DNA of 64,000 nucleotides from Propionibacteriaceae bacterium (GTDB lineage: Bacteria > Actinomycetota > Actinomycetes > Propionibacteriales > Propionibacteriaceae): contig JAISHO010000019.1 in NCBI GenBank assembly GCA_031262485.1, positions 1 to 64,000 of the forward strand, given 5' to 3'. The notes beneath the pieces were generated by a model. The model was not told the DNA's origin and did no database searches. It saw only the letters and a list, made by a program, of their open reading frames with translations. This document shows, one piece after another, positions 33,343 through 42,493 of this stretch; the stretch's first letter is position 1; each line of letters starts with the position of its first letter. A program made the translations under genes and the position numbers.

Positions 33343-36249
33343 ATGACTGAGACTGTTCATTTCCAGTTCGGCTCGCTCGTGACGGCTCGGGGGCGGGACT
33401 GGGTCGTTGATCCGGGGAGCGACAACAGCTTCCTCCTCTTGCGTCCTCTGGCGGGCGGTGATCTCGACGTCGCCGGCGTCTACCCCGAGTTCGAGGAAGT
33501 TCGTCCCGCGACCTTCCCCCTCCCCACCCCAGACGACCGGGGGGATTTCCATTCCGCGCGACTTTTGCGTGACGCGCTGAGGATCGGATTCCGATCCTCC
33601 GGAGGGCCGTTCCGTTCGTTGGCTTCCCTCGCCGTCGATCCGCGCCCCTACCAATATGTTCCTCTTCTCATGGCACTGCGGCAGCGGGTCACTCGTCTCC
33701 TCATCGCCGACGACGTCGGTGTGGGAAAGACGATCGAGGCAGGACTCGTCGCGAGCGAGTTGTTGGCCCAAGGCAGCGCCGAGGGTATGACCGTCATCTG
33801 CCCGCCGTCTCTCGCGGAGCAGTGGCAGGAGGAGTTGCACGAGAAGTTCATGATCGACGCTGAGCTCGTGCTTCCCTCGACGGTCGCCCGCCTCCAGCGA
33901 GGTTTGGGAACCGGTGATTCGATCTTCGAGCATTATCGGAACACGATCGTTTCAACGGATTTCATCAAGAGCGATCAACGCCGGCCCGAGTTCCTCCGCT
34001 CAGCTCCAGATCTCATCATCGTCGACGAGGCCCACACCTGTGTTGTCGGAGACCGTGGTACCAGTGGGCGAAGCGCGGTCACCCAGCGTTATGAGCTCCT
34101 CACAGAGATCGCCAAGCGCCCGGAGAAGCACCTCATCCTCGTGACGGCCACGCCCCATTCCGGCCATGAGTCCGCTTTCCGCAACCTTCTCGGCCTCCTC
34201 GACCCCGCTCTCACCGATGTCGATCTATCGACGGAGGGGGGCCGCCGCCATCTTGCCCGCCATCTCGTCCAACGCCGGCGCGGCGACATTCGCTCCTACC
34301 TCGGCCACGACACCCGTTTCCCCAGCGATCGCGTCATGAAAGAGGTGTCGTATCGCCTCACCGAGCCGTACGCGGCGCTCGTGCGGCAGGCCACCGCCTA
34401 CGCGCGTGGGCAGGTGACCGACACCTCGGGTACGAAGGTGCAACAGCGGATCCGATGGTGGTCGGCGTTGGCGATGCTGCGCTCGATCTCGTCCTCCCCC
34501 GCAGCGGCGGCCGCCACCTTGCGGGCACGCGCGGTCGTCGCGGAAGCGGACAACCCTGATGTCGCCGACCAACTCGGCCGTGAGGCTCTCTTCGACGTCA
34601 CCGACGACACCAATCCCGAGGGGGAGGACGCCGCTCCTGGCGCCATCCCCACCGCCTCGCCCCGCCCCCATGGCGTCCTCGCTGAGTTGGCCCAGGCGGC
34701 GGAAGCGCTCACCCCCGGTGACGACGCCAAGTTGACCCAGCTCGTCCACGAGGTCAGCGATCTCCTGAAACACGGGTTCTCCCCGATCGTCTTTTGCCGA
34801 TTCATTCCGACAGCGCACTATGTGAGGGATCATCTTCGATCGGTTCTCCGCCTCCCGATCGACGCCATCGATGTCGTCACTGGCGAGTTGAGTCCGCAGG
34901 ATCGCGCCGAGCGCGTCACCGCCCTCGTCGACCGATCCGGAGGCACCAGTGGCCGCGTGCTCGTCGCCACCGACTGCCTCTCCGAAGGCGTCAACCTCCA
35001 AGAGGGGTTCCAGGCGGTCGTCCACTACGACCTGGCGTGGAATCCGACGCGCCATGAGCAGAGGGAGGGGCGGGTCGATCGCTTCGGCCAGCGTTCGGAG
35101 ACGGTGCGCGCGGTGACTCTTTATGGGGAAGACAACGGAATCGACAACATCGTCATGGATGTCCTCATCCGCAAACACACCCAGATCCGCCGCGATCTCG
35201 GGGTCAGCGTTCCTGTTCCGAACGAGGCCAACAACAAGGTGCTCGACGCGCTCGTCACTGGTGTCATGACCCGGGGGATGGAGTCGATTCAGCCGACGCT
35301 CGGCGACGAGTTCGGCGATCTGTTCGCCGTCGCCGACGGATGGCGCTCGGCCGCCGAGGCGGAGCGCGAGTCGCGCACCCGCTATGCCCAAGCCGCCATC
35401 CACCCCGAGGAGGTCGCCCGTGAGGTCGCCGCCGCCCGTGAGCAGGTCGGCACGCCAAGCGACATCGCCCACTTCGTGCGCGCTTCCTTAGAACTGATCG
35501 GGGGCGTCGCCGCCGCCGACGATAACGGCCTCACCGTCGACACCTCCCTGCTCCCCCCTGGGCTGCGCGACGGCCTCCTCGCCCATCACCCCCGAATCAC
35601 CGGCGCCGCCCACCAACGGCTGCGTTGGGTGACAGACCTCCCTGCCCCTCATGGTTCCGCCACGATGACGCGCAGTGACCCCCATGTGGTGGCTTTGGCT
35701 CGGTTCGTCCTCGACGGATCGCTCGATCCCACTGCGCCCGAGACGCAGCGACCGGCCCGCCGAACCGGCGTCGTGACGACCACCCATGTCGAACGGGTGA
35801 CGACCTTGCTCCTCCTCCGCCACCGGATGCGGTTGGTTCTTCCCACGCCACAAGGCTTCCATGAGCAGATCGCTGAGGAAGCCGAAGCGGTCGCGTTCAC
35901 CGGAACCCCCGCTTCGCCTCGCTGGCTCAGCCGCGACGAGGTCACACAGTTGCTCTCGACACGACCATCCGCCAACACACCTGCGGACCGGGCGACCAAC
36001 ATGATCACCGCTGTGCTTGGAGCCCTCCCCACGATGGCGGATGCCCTCGCAGAGAGGTCGGCCGAAGCGGCGGAGACGGCGAGGGAATCACATGTTCGGG
36101 TCCGCCGCGCCGCCCGGGGCGGTGAGACGGCCGGTTCGCTGACGATCCGTGGGATCGACGTCGAACCTCTTCTTCCCACTGACGTCCTCGGCGTCTACGT
36201 GTTCTTGCCCGACGCTCTTGCGACACCCGCGATGGGAGGCGCGCGATGA
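33343..36249 (+). CDS. SNF2-family helicase, DrmD-like
   Basis: A 968-aa Snf2/Rad54-type ATPase. LIADDVGVGKTIEAGLVASE (Walker A), IIVDEAH, VTATPHSGHE, FCRFIPTAHYV, and the C-terminal helicase pair VATDCLSEGVNLQEG and HEQREGRVDRFGQ are complete. Length, the LAEQWQEELHEKF block and position before a large adenine methyltransferase match DrmD of class 1 DISARM. It likely translocates on duplex DNA. 90 bp follow the upstream helicase stop, and its end overlaps the methyltransferase start as ATGA. Confidence 0.88.
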   Translation: MTETVHFQFGSLVTARGRDWVVDPGSDNSFLLLRPLAGGDLDVAGVYPEFEEVRPATFPLPTPDDRGDFHSARLLRDALRIGFRSSGGPFRSLASLAVDPRPYQYVPLLMALRQRVTRLLIADDVGVGKTIEAGLVASELLAQGSAEGMTVICPPSLAEQWQEELHEKFMIDAELVLPSTVARLQRGLGTGDSIFEHYRNTIVSTDFIKSDQRRPEFLRSAPDLIIVDEAHTCVVGDRGTSGRSAVTQRYELLTEIAKRPEKHLILVTATPHSGHESAFRNLLGLLDPALTDVDLSTEGGRRHLARHLVQRRRGDIRSYLGHDTRFPSDRVMKEVSYRLTEPYAALVRQATAYARGQVTDTSGTKVQQRIRWWSALAMLRSISSSPAAAAATLRARAVVAEADNPDVADQLGREALFDVTDDTNPEGEDAAPGAIPTASPRPHGVLAELAQAAEALTPGDDAKLTQLVHEVSDLLKHGFSPIVFCRFIPTAHYVRDHLRSVLRLPIDAIDVVTGELSPQDRAERVTALVDRSGGTSGRVLVATDCLSEGVNLQEGFQAVVHYDLAWNPTRHEQREGRVDRFGQRSETVRAVTLYGEDNGIDNIVMDVLIRKHTQIRRDLGVSVPVPNEANNKVLDALVTGVMTRGMESIQPTLGDEFGDLFAVADGWRSAAEAERESRTRYAQAAIHPEEVAREVAAAREQVGTPSDIAHFVRASLELIGGVAAADDNGLTVDTSLLPPGLRDGLLAHHPRITGAAHQRLRWVTDLPAPHGSATMTRSDPHVVALARFVLDGSLDPTAPETQRPARRTGVVTTTHVERVTTLLLLRHRMRLVLPTPQGFHEQIAEEAEAVAFTGTPASPRWLSRDEVTQLLSTRPSANTPADRATNMITAVLGALPTMADALAERSAEAAETARESHVRVRRAARGGETAGSLTIRGIDVEPLLPTDVLGVYVFLPDALATPAMGGAR

Positions 36250-39200
36250 CCACTTCTGGAGCCATCTCGATCGAGGGGCGGATCGCCCCCACCGGTCTTC
36301 TCACCCATCTCCGTGACGGCACGCTCGGCCCCGCCGACTCGCATGCTCCGTCGGCGTATCACCTCGGGGGACGTCAGACGATCAACGACGCCGTCAGCCG
36401 GGCCTGGACGTGGCTGCTCGGCTCGTACCAATCCTGGCAGGAGGCCCAGGTTAAGGATCCGAATGGTTTCCATTCGACGAGCCCCACGTTGACGCGCGAC
36501 CGGTGGCTCCTCCCCCTCCTCCAAGAACTCGGATTCGGCCGCCTCTCACCGAGCGGGGGCATCGACCTCGCCCGTGAGGGAACACCGGACCACTACCCCG
36601 TCTCTTATCAATGGGAACAGATCCCGATCCATTTGCTCGGGCCCGGCGTCGACCTCGACCACCGTAATCCGGGCGTTCCCGGGGCGGCCCGGGCTCCCCA
36701 AGCGATGATCCAAGAACTCCTCAATCGCGATGACGATCGCCTCTGGGCCATTCTCTCCAATGGGCATCGACTGCGGCTCCTGCGCGACTCGAAAGAACTC
36801 GCCGGATCGGCGTATATCGAGATCGACCTCGACGCCATCTTCAGCAATGAGTCATTCGCAGATTTCCTTCTGCTGTGGAAGCTTTGCCACGTCTCCCGCT
36901 TGGAACCCCGACCGGGGCCTGAGGGGGAGAAGACGCTGGCCGAGTGCTGGCTCGAGATCTGGCGGGCCGACGCCGCCCGCACCGGCGAACGAGCCCTCGA
37001 CCACCTCCGCGACGGGGTTACCCAGGCGATCGAGCGCCTCGGCAGTGGATTCATCGCCCATCCCGCCAACGGGGAGCTTCGCGACGCGCTCCGCTCCGGT
37101 GCCCTCTCGACCGAGGCGTTCCACCGTCATCTGCTCCGCCTCGTCTACCGCCTCATCTTCCTGTTCGTAACAGAGGACCGCGACCTCCTCATCCCCACGG
37201 CGGCCGTGGACGACCATGGAGAGAGTGGACAGGGAGACGATCGACACGTCGTCAGCCCTGCCACCAAGAAGCGCTATATCGACTACTTCTCGACTCAGCG
37301 GCTGCGTCGCCAGGCCTATCGTCGCTCCGGATCGACCACCCAGAGCGACCTGTGGCAAGGCTGTTCCCTCGTACTCAGAGCGCTCGGCAGCGACGATCCC
37401 CGGCGGATACCCCTGGGGTTACCTGTCCTCGGCGGCCTCTTTGACCCGACCGAGGGCAAGCCTTTCTCGCTGGAGAAATCCGTCGCCTATCGACCCGATG
37501 AACCACTCGTGACCGGACACCTCGACAACCATGCTCTCTTGAAGGCGATCCGAGCGCTCAGTTGGTTCCCCACCAAACAGGGGCTTCAGCCCGTCGATTA
37601 CCGCAATCTCGACTTCGAGGAACTGGGCGGCGTCTACGAGTCTCTCCTCGAACTCGTGCCCCGTCCCTCCGTTGACACTCACACCTACAAACTCGTCTCC
37701 GTCGGCGGCAACGATCGCAAAACCACTGGTTCTTACTACACGCCGACCTCGCTCGTCGACACCCTCCTCGCCAGCGCCCTCGACCCCGTCGTCGACGAAA
37801 AACTCCGTGGTGCACCAGATCAGACCGAAGCCGAGAAGCGGCTCTTGAGCATCACCGTCTGCGACCCGGCTTGCGGATCCGGACATTTCCTCGTCGGCGC
37901 AGCCCGGCGGTTGGCCCGCCGGCTCGCCTCGATCCGCTCCGGTGAGGACGAGCCCACCCCCAGCGAGGTGAGGAAGGCCCTGCGCGACGTCGTCGGCCGG
38001 TGCGTCTACGGCGTCGATCTCAACCCGCTCGCAGCCGAATTGGCGAAGGTCTCCCTCTGGATCGCCGCCGCCGACCCGGGCAAACCCCTCCTCTTCCTCG
38101 ACTCGCGCATCCGCGTCGGCAACTCCCTCCTCAACGCCACCCCCGCCCTCGTCGAGGAAGGCTTGCCCGATGAGGCCTTCACCCCGATCACCGGCGATGA
38201 CAAGAAAGTCGCGGCAGCGGCGAAGAAGCGGAACAAGAAGGAACGCGATGACGACCCACGGCATCGAGAACGCTTCGCCGCTTACGGCGACAACCTCGTC
38301 CTTCCCGGACTGGATATCCGTGCAACCGATCAAGAGAGCCTCTTCACGATCTCCGGCTCCGTAACGGACGACGACATCCTCGCCCGCGAGCACGAGGAAC
38401 TCCTCGGGGCGCCCAACGACGTCTCAATTGTCCGCGGATATGCGCGACGCTTCCGCGACATCGAACGGTCCCCGGAACACCGCCGTCGCCAAATCCTCTG
38501 CGACGCCTGGTTGGCCGCTTTTGTCTGGCCCCTCAAGGAGGAGGCCGCCGTACCTGCGCCTGGCCAAATCTACGGAGGAGAAAGACGGGTCGGTCCTCCC
38601 GCCGCGTTGACGACAGACACGCTCGTCCAACTTCGCGCGGCATTGGAGACGAACTCTTCGATCACACATCTGCGCTCGACCATCGCCGAGGTCGAAACTC
38701 TGGCCCACGACTACCACTTCTTCCACTGGCACATCGAGTTCCCCGAGATCTTCGACACAGTGTCGTCCCCCTCCGACAAGGCAGGACCGGAAGGATGGTC
38801 GGGCGGTTTCGACTGCGTCATAGGCAACCCGCCGTGGGATCTAATCGAACTCAACGAAAAGGAGTATTTTTCAAGTAGGGACCCAGATATTTCTACTGCC
38901 AGCGGAGCCCAGAGAAAGAGACTCATTTCCAACCTTGAATCATCGGATCCTTTTCTCTACAGCGAATATTTCCAAGAGAAACACGAGATCGACGCCACAA
39001 GGAAAGTTCTGAGCGCCTCTCAACGTTACCCGCTCACCGGCCATGGACGAATTAACAAATACTCTGTATTCGCCGAACTCTTCAGCACGATCGTCGCGCC
39101 CCATGGCCAGGCCGGCATCATCGTGCCGACCGGTATCGCCACCGACGCCACCACTCAGCACTACTTCAAAGACCTCGTGACGCGGCATCGTATCCACAGC

Positions 39201-40457
39201 CTCTACGACTTCGAGAACGCCGCCCCGATTTTCGACGGTGTTCACCGCTCGTTCAAGTTCTGCCTCCTCACCACCAGTGGACTCGCCCGCCCAATCGACA
39301 ACCCGACCTTCGCTTTCTTCCTCCACGACCCCCGCGACATCGAATCTTCCACCTTCACGATGACGCCGGAGGAGATCACGCTCGTCAACCCCAACACCGG
39401 CACGCTGCCGATCTTCCGCACCCGACGAGACGCCGAGATCACTCTGGGGATCTACCGTCGCGTGCCCGTGCTCATCAAGGAGGGAGACTCCGACGGCAAC
39501 CCCTGGGGCATCCGCTTCATGCAAGGGCTATTCAATATGACATCTGACTCCCATCTCTTCCACACCCGCGAGGAACTCGAGGACGAAGGCTGGGTACTCA
39601 ACGGCAACGTCTTCGAACGCCCACTCCCGCCCGTCTCCGCCGACGCCGAGAGAGTAGAGAGAGAGAGAGAGAGAGAGTTCGGACCGGAGCTGGAGCGCAT
39701 GATGCCGCTCTATGAGGCCAAGATGATCCACCTCTACGACACCCGCTGGGCCACCTACGAGCCCGATGGAGCCACCCGGCTCATGATCGACGAGGAGAAA
39801 TACGCCCGGAAACCGCCGATGCCGAGGTACTGGGTGCCTGAGGATGAGATCGACAAGAAGCTTCAGGGAAAGTGGGATAAGAACTGGTTCCTTGGGTGGC
39901 GTGATATCTGTCGTGCGACTGACGAACGCACCTGCATTTCCGCAATGCTTCCAAGGGTCGCCGTTGGGAATAAATTACCTTTAGCCTTGGCCGACCAGCA
40001 CCATGATGTCGCTGCGGCCCTTCAATCCATCATGGCTTCATTCGCCTTTGACTTCGTCGCCCGTCAGAAGCTCGGAAGCACGACTATGAACTTTTTCATC
40101 CTTCAACAACTGGCTGCGCCACATCCAGGTTTCAATATTGATGGGCTCCTCCTCGATCGTCCTCTCTATTCCTGGATTGGCACGCGTGTCGACCGCCTCA
40201 ACGCTTGGACGACGACCGCCGAGACCCGGGACCATCTGCGCGCTGAACTCGACGCCCTCATGTTCCACGTGTACGGCCTCAACCGAGAAGACGCCGCCTA
40301 CATCATGGAGACCTTCCCCATTGTCAAGCGCAAGGACGAGGCCGCCCACGGCGAGTACCGCACGAAGCGTCTCATCCTCGAGGTTTACGACGCCATGGCC
40401 GAGGTCATCGGTTCAGGCCAGGTTTATCAGTCCGCGTCCACAAGGGCAGCCACATGA
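36246..40457 (+). CDS. Large N6-adenine DNA methyltransferase (DrmMI/PglX/type IIG-like)
   Basis: A 1403-aa enzyme. A long helical N-terminus is followed by TGSYYTP (about 494), SAM-binding motif I DPACGSGHF (about 540-548) and catalytic motif IV NPPW (about 861-864), giving N6-adenine methylation. The C-terminal 250 residues (from MMPLYEAKMIHLYD, residue 1152) are the target-recognition part as in PglX and type IIG enzymes. Residues 1136-1144 are encoded by an (AG)11 tract. Base composition drops after NPPW and within the recognition domain. No nuclease motif was seen in it. Confidence 0.88.
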   Translation: MTTSGAISIEGRIAPTGLLTHLRDGTLGPADSHAPSAYHLGGRQTINDAVSRAWTWLLGSYQSWQEAQVKDPNGFHSTSPTLTRDRWLLPLLQELGFGRLSPSGGIDLAREGTPDHYPVSYQWEQIPIHLLGPGVDLDHRNPGVPGAARAPQAMIQELLNRDDDRLWAILSNGHRLRLLRDSKELAGSAYIEIDLDAIFSNESFADFLLLWKLCHVSRLEPRPGPEGEKTLAECWLEIWRADAARTGERALDHLRDGVTQAIERLGSGFIAHPANGELRDALRSGALSTEAFHRHLLRLVYRLIFLFVTEDRDLLIPTAAVDDHGESGQGDDRHVVSPATKKRYIDYFSTQRLRRQAYRRSGSTTQSDLWQGCSLVLRALGSDDPRRIPLGLPVLGGLFDPTEGKPFSLEKSVAYRPDEPLVTGHLDNHALLKAIRALSWFPTKQGLQPVDYRNLDFEELGGVYESLLELVPRPSVDTHTYKLVSVGGNDRKTTGSYYTPTSLVDTLLASALDPVVDEKLRGAPDQTEAEKRLLSITVCDPACGSGHFLVGAARRLARRLASIRSGEDEPTPSEVRKALRDVVGRCVYGVDLNPLAAELAKVSLWIAAADPGKPLLFLDSRIRVGNSLLNATPALVEEGLPDEAFTPITGDDKKVAAAAKKRNKKERDDDPRHRERFAAYGDNLVLPGLDIRATDQESLFTISGSVTDDDILAREHEELLGAPNDVSIVRGYARRFRDIERSPEHRRRQILCDAWLAAFVWPLKEEAAVPAPGQIYGGERRVGPPAALTTDTLVQLRAALETNSSITHLRSTIAEVETLAHDYHFFHWHIEFPEIFDTVSSPSDKAGPEGWSGGFDCVIGNPPWDLIELNEKEYFSSRDPDISTASGAQRKRLISNLESSDPFLYSEYFQEKHEIDATRKVLSASQRYPLTGHGRINKYSVFAELFSTIVAPHGQAGIIVPTGIATDATTQHYFKDLVTRHRIHSLYDFENAAPIFDGVHRSFKFCLLTTSGLARPIDNPTFAFFLHDPRDIESSTFTMTPEEITLVNPNTGTLPIFRTRRDAEITLGIYRRVPVLIKEGDSDGNPWGIRFMQGLFNMTSDSHLFHTREELEDEGWVLNGNVFERPLPPVSADAERVEREREREFGPELERMMPLYEAKMIHLYDTRWATYEPDGATRLMIDEEKYARKPPMPRYWVPEDEIDKKLQGKWDKNWFLGWRDICRATDERTCISAMLPRVAVGNKLPLALADQHHDVAAALQSIMASFAFDFVARQKLGSTTMNFFILQQLAAPHPGFNIDGLLLDRPLYSWIGTRVDRLNAWTTTAETRDHLRAELDALMFHVYGLNREDAAYIMETFPIVKRKDEAAHGEYRTKRLILEVYDAMAEVIGSGQVYQSASTRAAT
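39656..39677 (+). repeat. (AG)11 dinucleotide tract inside the methyltransferase gene
   Basis: Twenty-two bases of perfect AG repeat encode alternating Arg/Glu, 21 bp before the ATG codons that open the recognition domain. Losing one unit brings TGA 39713-39715 into frame; gaining one brings TGA 39700-39702 into frame. A contingency-type phase switch is the natural reading. Confidence 0.9.
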
Positions 40458-40583
40458 TCGACCCATCCGCAGAGGTGGCGCGGGCAACCACCACTCAAGG
40501 CAGTCAAGTGTCGATGCCCCGACCCAGAAGAGGGAGCGCACCGGCCCAGAGGCGATGTCCGACCTCAACTCTAGAGTGAAAGC
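40458..40583. other. 126-bp spacer between methyltransferase and DUF1016 genes
   Basis: The only sizeable gap in the second half of the defence operon. I see no terminator hairpin, palindrome or ORF. It could hold a secondary promoter for the DUF1016-TRD-McrBC half. Confidence 0.4.
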
Positions 40584-41648
40584 ATGGATGAATTGATGTC
40601 TGAACCCGCTCTCGCGTCGCACGTCGAAAAGTTGTTTGACCAAGCATCTCTGCTCATTGAGCAGGGACGTGCCGAAGCCGCGATCAAAGTCAACTCTGTG
40701 TTGACTATGACACATTGGTATATTGGCAAACTCATTGCTGATGATTTTCTTGACGAAAACCGCGCTGACTACGGAAAACAGATTGTCGCGACACTGTCGC
40801 GACAATTGGTCGCCCGCTACGGCCGTGGTTTCGAGGAGAAGACGCTGCGTCGAATGGTCCAATTTTTCGAAGAGTTTCCCGACGAGCAGATTGTCGCGAC
40901 AGTGTCGCGACAATTGACCTGGAGCCACATCGTCGAGATTCTCCCCGTGAGAACCCCAGAGGCACGGATGTTCTACGCTCGACAGGTCGGGGATCACCAC
41001 CTCAGCGTCCGAGAGCTCCGGAAGATCATTGCCAGGAAAGCCTTCGAACGGCAAGAGATAGCCAACTCCCAAGTGGCCGACGGTTCAGCCGTGCCACTCG
41101 ACACGTTCCGCGATCCATTCCTCCTTGATTTTCTCCGCCTCCACGACTCCTACCAAGAACGCGACTTAGAGTCGGCGATCATTCGAGAACTCGAATCTTT
41201 CCTGCTTGAAGCGGGCAATGGGTGGACCTTTGTCGACCGTCAAAAGCGAATCAGCATCGACACCGAGGATTTCTACCTCGACCTTCTCTTCTACTCCCGG
41301 CCGCTACGCCGCCTCGTCGCCGTTGAACTGAAAATCGGCAAGTTCAAAGCCGCCTACGAGGGGCAGATGAAGCTCTACCTCAAATGGCTCGATCGCTATG
41401 AACGCCAGCCCAGCGAAGAGGCGCCCATCGGACTCATCCTCTGCACCGAGGCCAGCCGCGAGCAGATCGAACTGCTCGAGATGCACAAGGACGGCATCGT
41501 CGTCGCCGAGTACTGGACGGATCTCCCACCGAAGAGGGAACTCGAGCAACGGCTCCAGACGATTCTTCGCGAGGCCAAGGAACGCCTCGCCCGCCGGGGC
41601 GACACCCCGCTCTCCATCACCGCCGAGACCGAGGAGGACGACGGATGA
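40584..41648 (+). CDS. DUF1016/YhcG-family PD-(D/E)XK nuclease
   Basis: A 354-aa protein. The N-terminal helical domain has two IVAT(L/V)SRQL segments (about residues 67 and 103, the second followed by TWSHIVE). The C-terminal nuclease fold has FYLDLLFYSR and VAVELKIGKF, supplying the Asp and the ExK. The family is common in defence islands and near restriction genes. Both IVATxSRQ segments are encoded by copies of the 25-bp palindrome also found after fic. The stop overlaps the next gene as ATGA. Confidence 0.88.
   Translation: MDELMSEPALASHVEKLFDQASLLIEQGRAEAAIKVNSVLTMTHWYIGKLIADDFLDENRADYGKQIVATLSRQLVARYGRGFEEKTLRRMVQFFEEFPDEQIVATVSRQLTWSHIVEILPVRTPEARMFYARQVGDHHLSVRELRKIIARKAFERQEIANSQVADGSAVPLDTFRDPFLLDFLRLHDSYQERDLESAIIRELESFLLEAGNGWTFVDRQKRISIDTEDFYLDLLFYSRPLRRLVAVELKIGKFKAAYEGQMKLYLKWLDRYERQPSEEAPIGLILCTEASREQIELLEMHKDGIVVAEYWTDLPPKRELEQRLQTILREAKERLARRGDTPLSITAETEEDDG
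40782..40806. repeat. 25-bp palindrome, coding copy 1
   Basis: Same perfect palindrome as 25663-25687 on the opposite strand (centre C instead of G). It encodes IVATLSRQ in the DUF1016 protein. Confidence 0.88.
40890..40914. repeat. 25-bp palindrome, coding copy 2
   Basis: Identical base for base to 25663-25687. It encodes IVATVSRQ in the DUF1016 protein, 108 bp after copy 1 and so in the same reading frame. Confidence 0.88.
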
Positions 41649-42493
41649 CCATAGAGACTGTCGAGCGGATGCTGCCGCTTTATGAGGCGAAGATGATCCA
41701 TCTCTACGATCATCGCTGGGCCACATACGAAGGAGAGAAGAACGCTCGCCTCCTCGACCCCGATGAGAAGCGGGACCCGACGTTCGCGCCCTCTCCTCGA
41801 TACTGGGTGCGAGAGGAACTGGTATCAGACCGTCTCGGGGAAACTGAGCATCACCCTCGTCTCCTTGGATGGCGCGATATTTGCCGCAACACCGATGCCC
41901 GGACAATGGTTGATGCCCAGTTCCCGATCGCAGCGGTGGGTCATACCATGCCACTAGCACTGACCAATTCTTCTTCCCTTCTTCTCCAAGCTGTTTGGTC
42001 GTCATTTGCCTTTGATTACGTCGCCAGGCAGAAGGTCGGCGGCACGCATATGACGTACGGATACCTCACTCAAATCGCCACGATCGACCCGTCGGTTTTC
42101 TCTAACCCATGCCCCTGGGCAATCGGTCAATTCGCCGATTGGATCACCTCAAGAGTCGCCACGCTGAGCTGCACCTCCTGGTCAATGGCCCCGATGGCTA
42201 AGGAGTTGACCGGCAGAGCCCAAGTCGTCGAGTGGAACCCCGACCACCGTGCCCTCATTCGCGCGGAGCTCGACGCGGCAATGTTCCACCTCTATGGCAT
42301 CGCCCGGGACGACGTCGACTACATCATGGAGACCTTCCCGATCGTCAAAGAGCATGACATCGAGGAGCACGGGGAGTATCGCACGAAGCGGCTCATCTTG
42401 GAGAACTTCGACGCGATGAACCGAGCGATCGCCGGTGAGGAGCCTTTCCGCTCCGCTGCCGAACCCTTCCTCCTGAGGAGCGCGGACCAGTGA
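41645..42493 (+). CDS. Free-standing target-recognition-domain protein, paralogous to the methyltransferase C-terminus
   Basis: A 282-aa protein aligning end to end with residues about 1152-1403 of the upstream methyltransferase. Shared blocks: MxPLYEAKMIHLYDxRWATYE, LGWRDICR, SFAFDxVARQK, RAELDAxMFHxYG, YIMETFPIVK and HGEYRTKRLILE. The middle (residues about 60-200) differs, as expected for a different DNA specificity. No SAM or NPPW motif. A GAGGAGG ribosome site and ATGA overlap with the nuclease gene argue for expression. It may work in trans or serve as a recombination donor. Confidence 0.85.
   Translation: MTIETVERMLPLYEAKMIHLYDHRWATYEGEKNARLLDPDEKRDPTFAPSPRYWVREELVSDRLGETEHHPRLLGWRDICRNTDARTMVDAQFPIAAVGHTMPLALTNSSSLLLQAVWSSFAFDYVARQKVGGTHMTYGYLTQIATIDPSVFSNPCPWAIGQFADWITSRVATLSCTSWSMAPMAKELTGRAQVVEWNPDHRALIRAELDAAMFHLYGIARDDVDYIMETFPIVKEHDIEEHGEYRTKRLILENFDAMNRAIAGEEPFRSAAEPFLLRSADQ

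Noticed and set aside
39640-39690. AG tract as a sequencing artefact
   Set aside because: The reading frame is intact across the tract and continues 240 codons into a domain with a clear paralogue downstream, so the 11-unit count given is consistent. Repeat-number heterogeneity remains possible and is treated as a finding.
40782-40914. Repeated palindromes in the DUF1016 gene as a CRISPR-like array
   Set aside because: Only two coding copies plus one distant copy, within an open reading frame; spacing and number do not fit a CRISPR array, and no cas gene is present.
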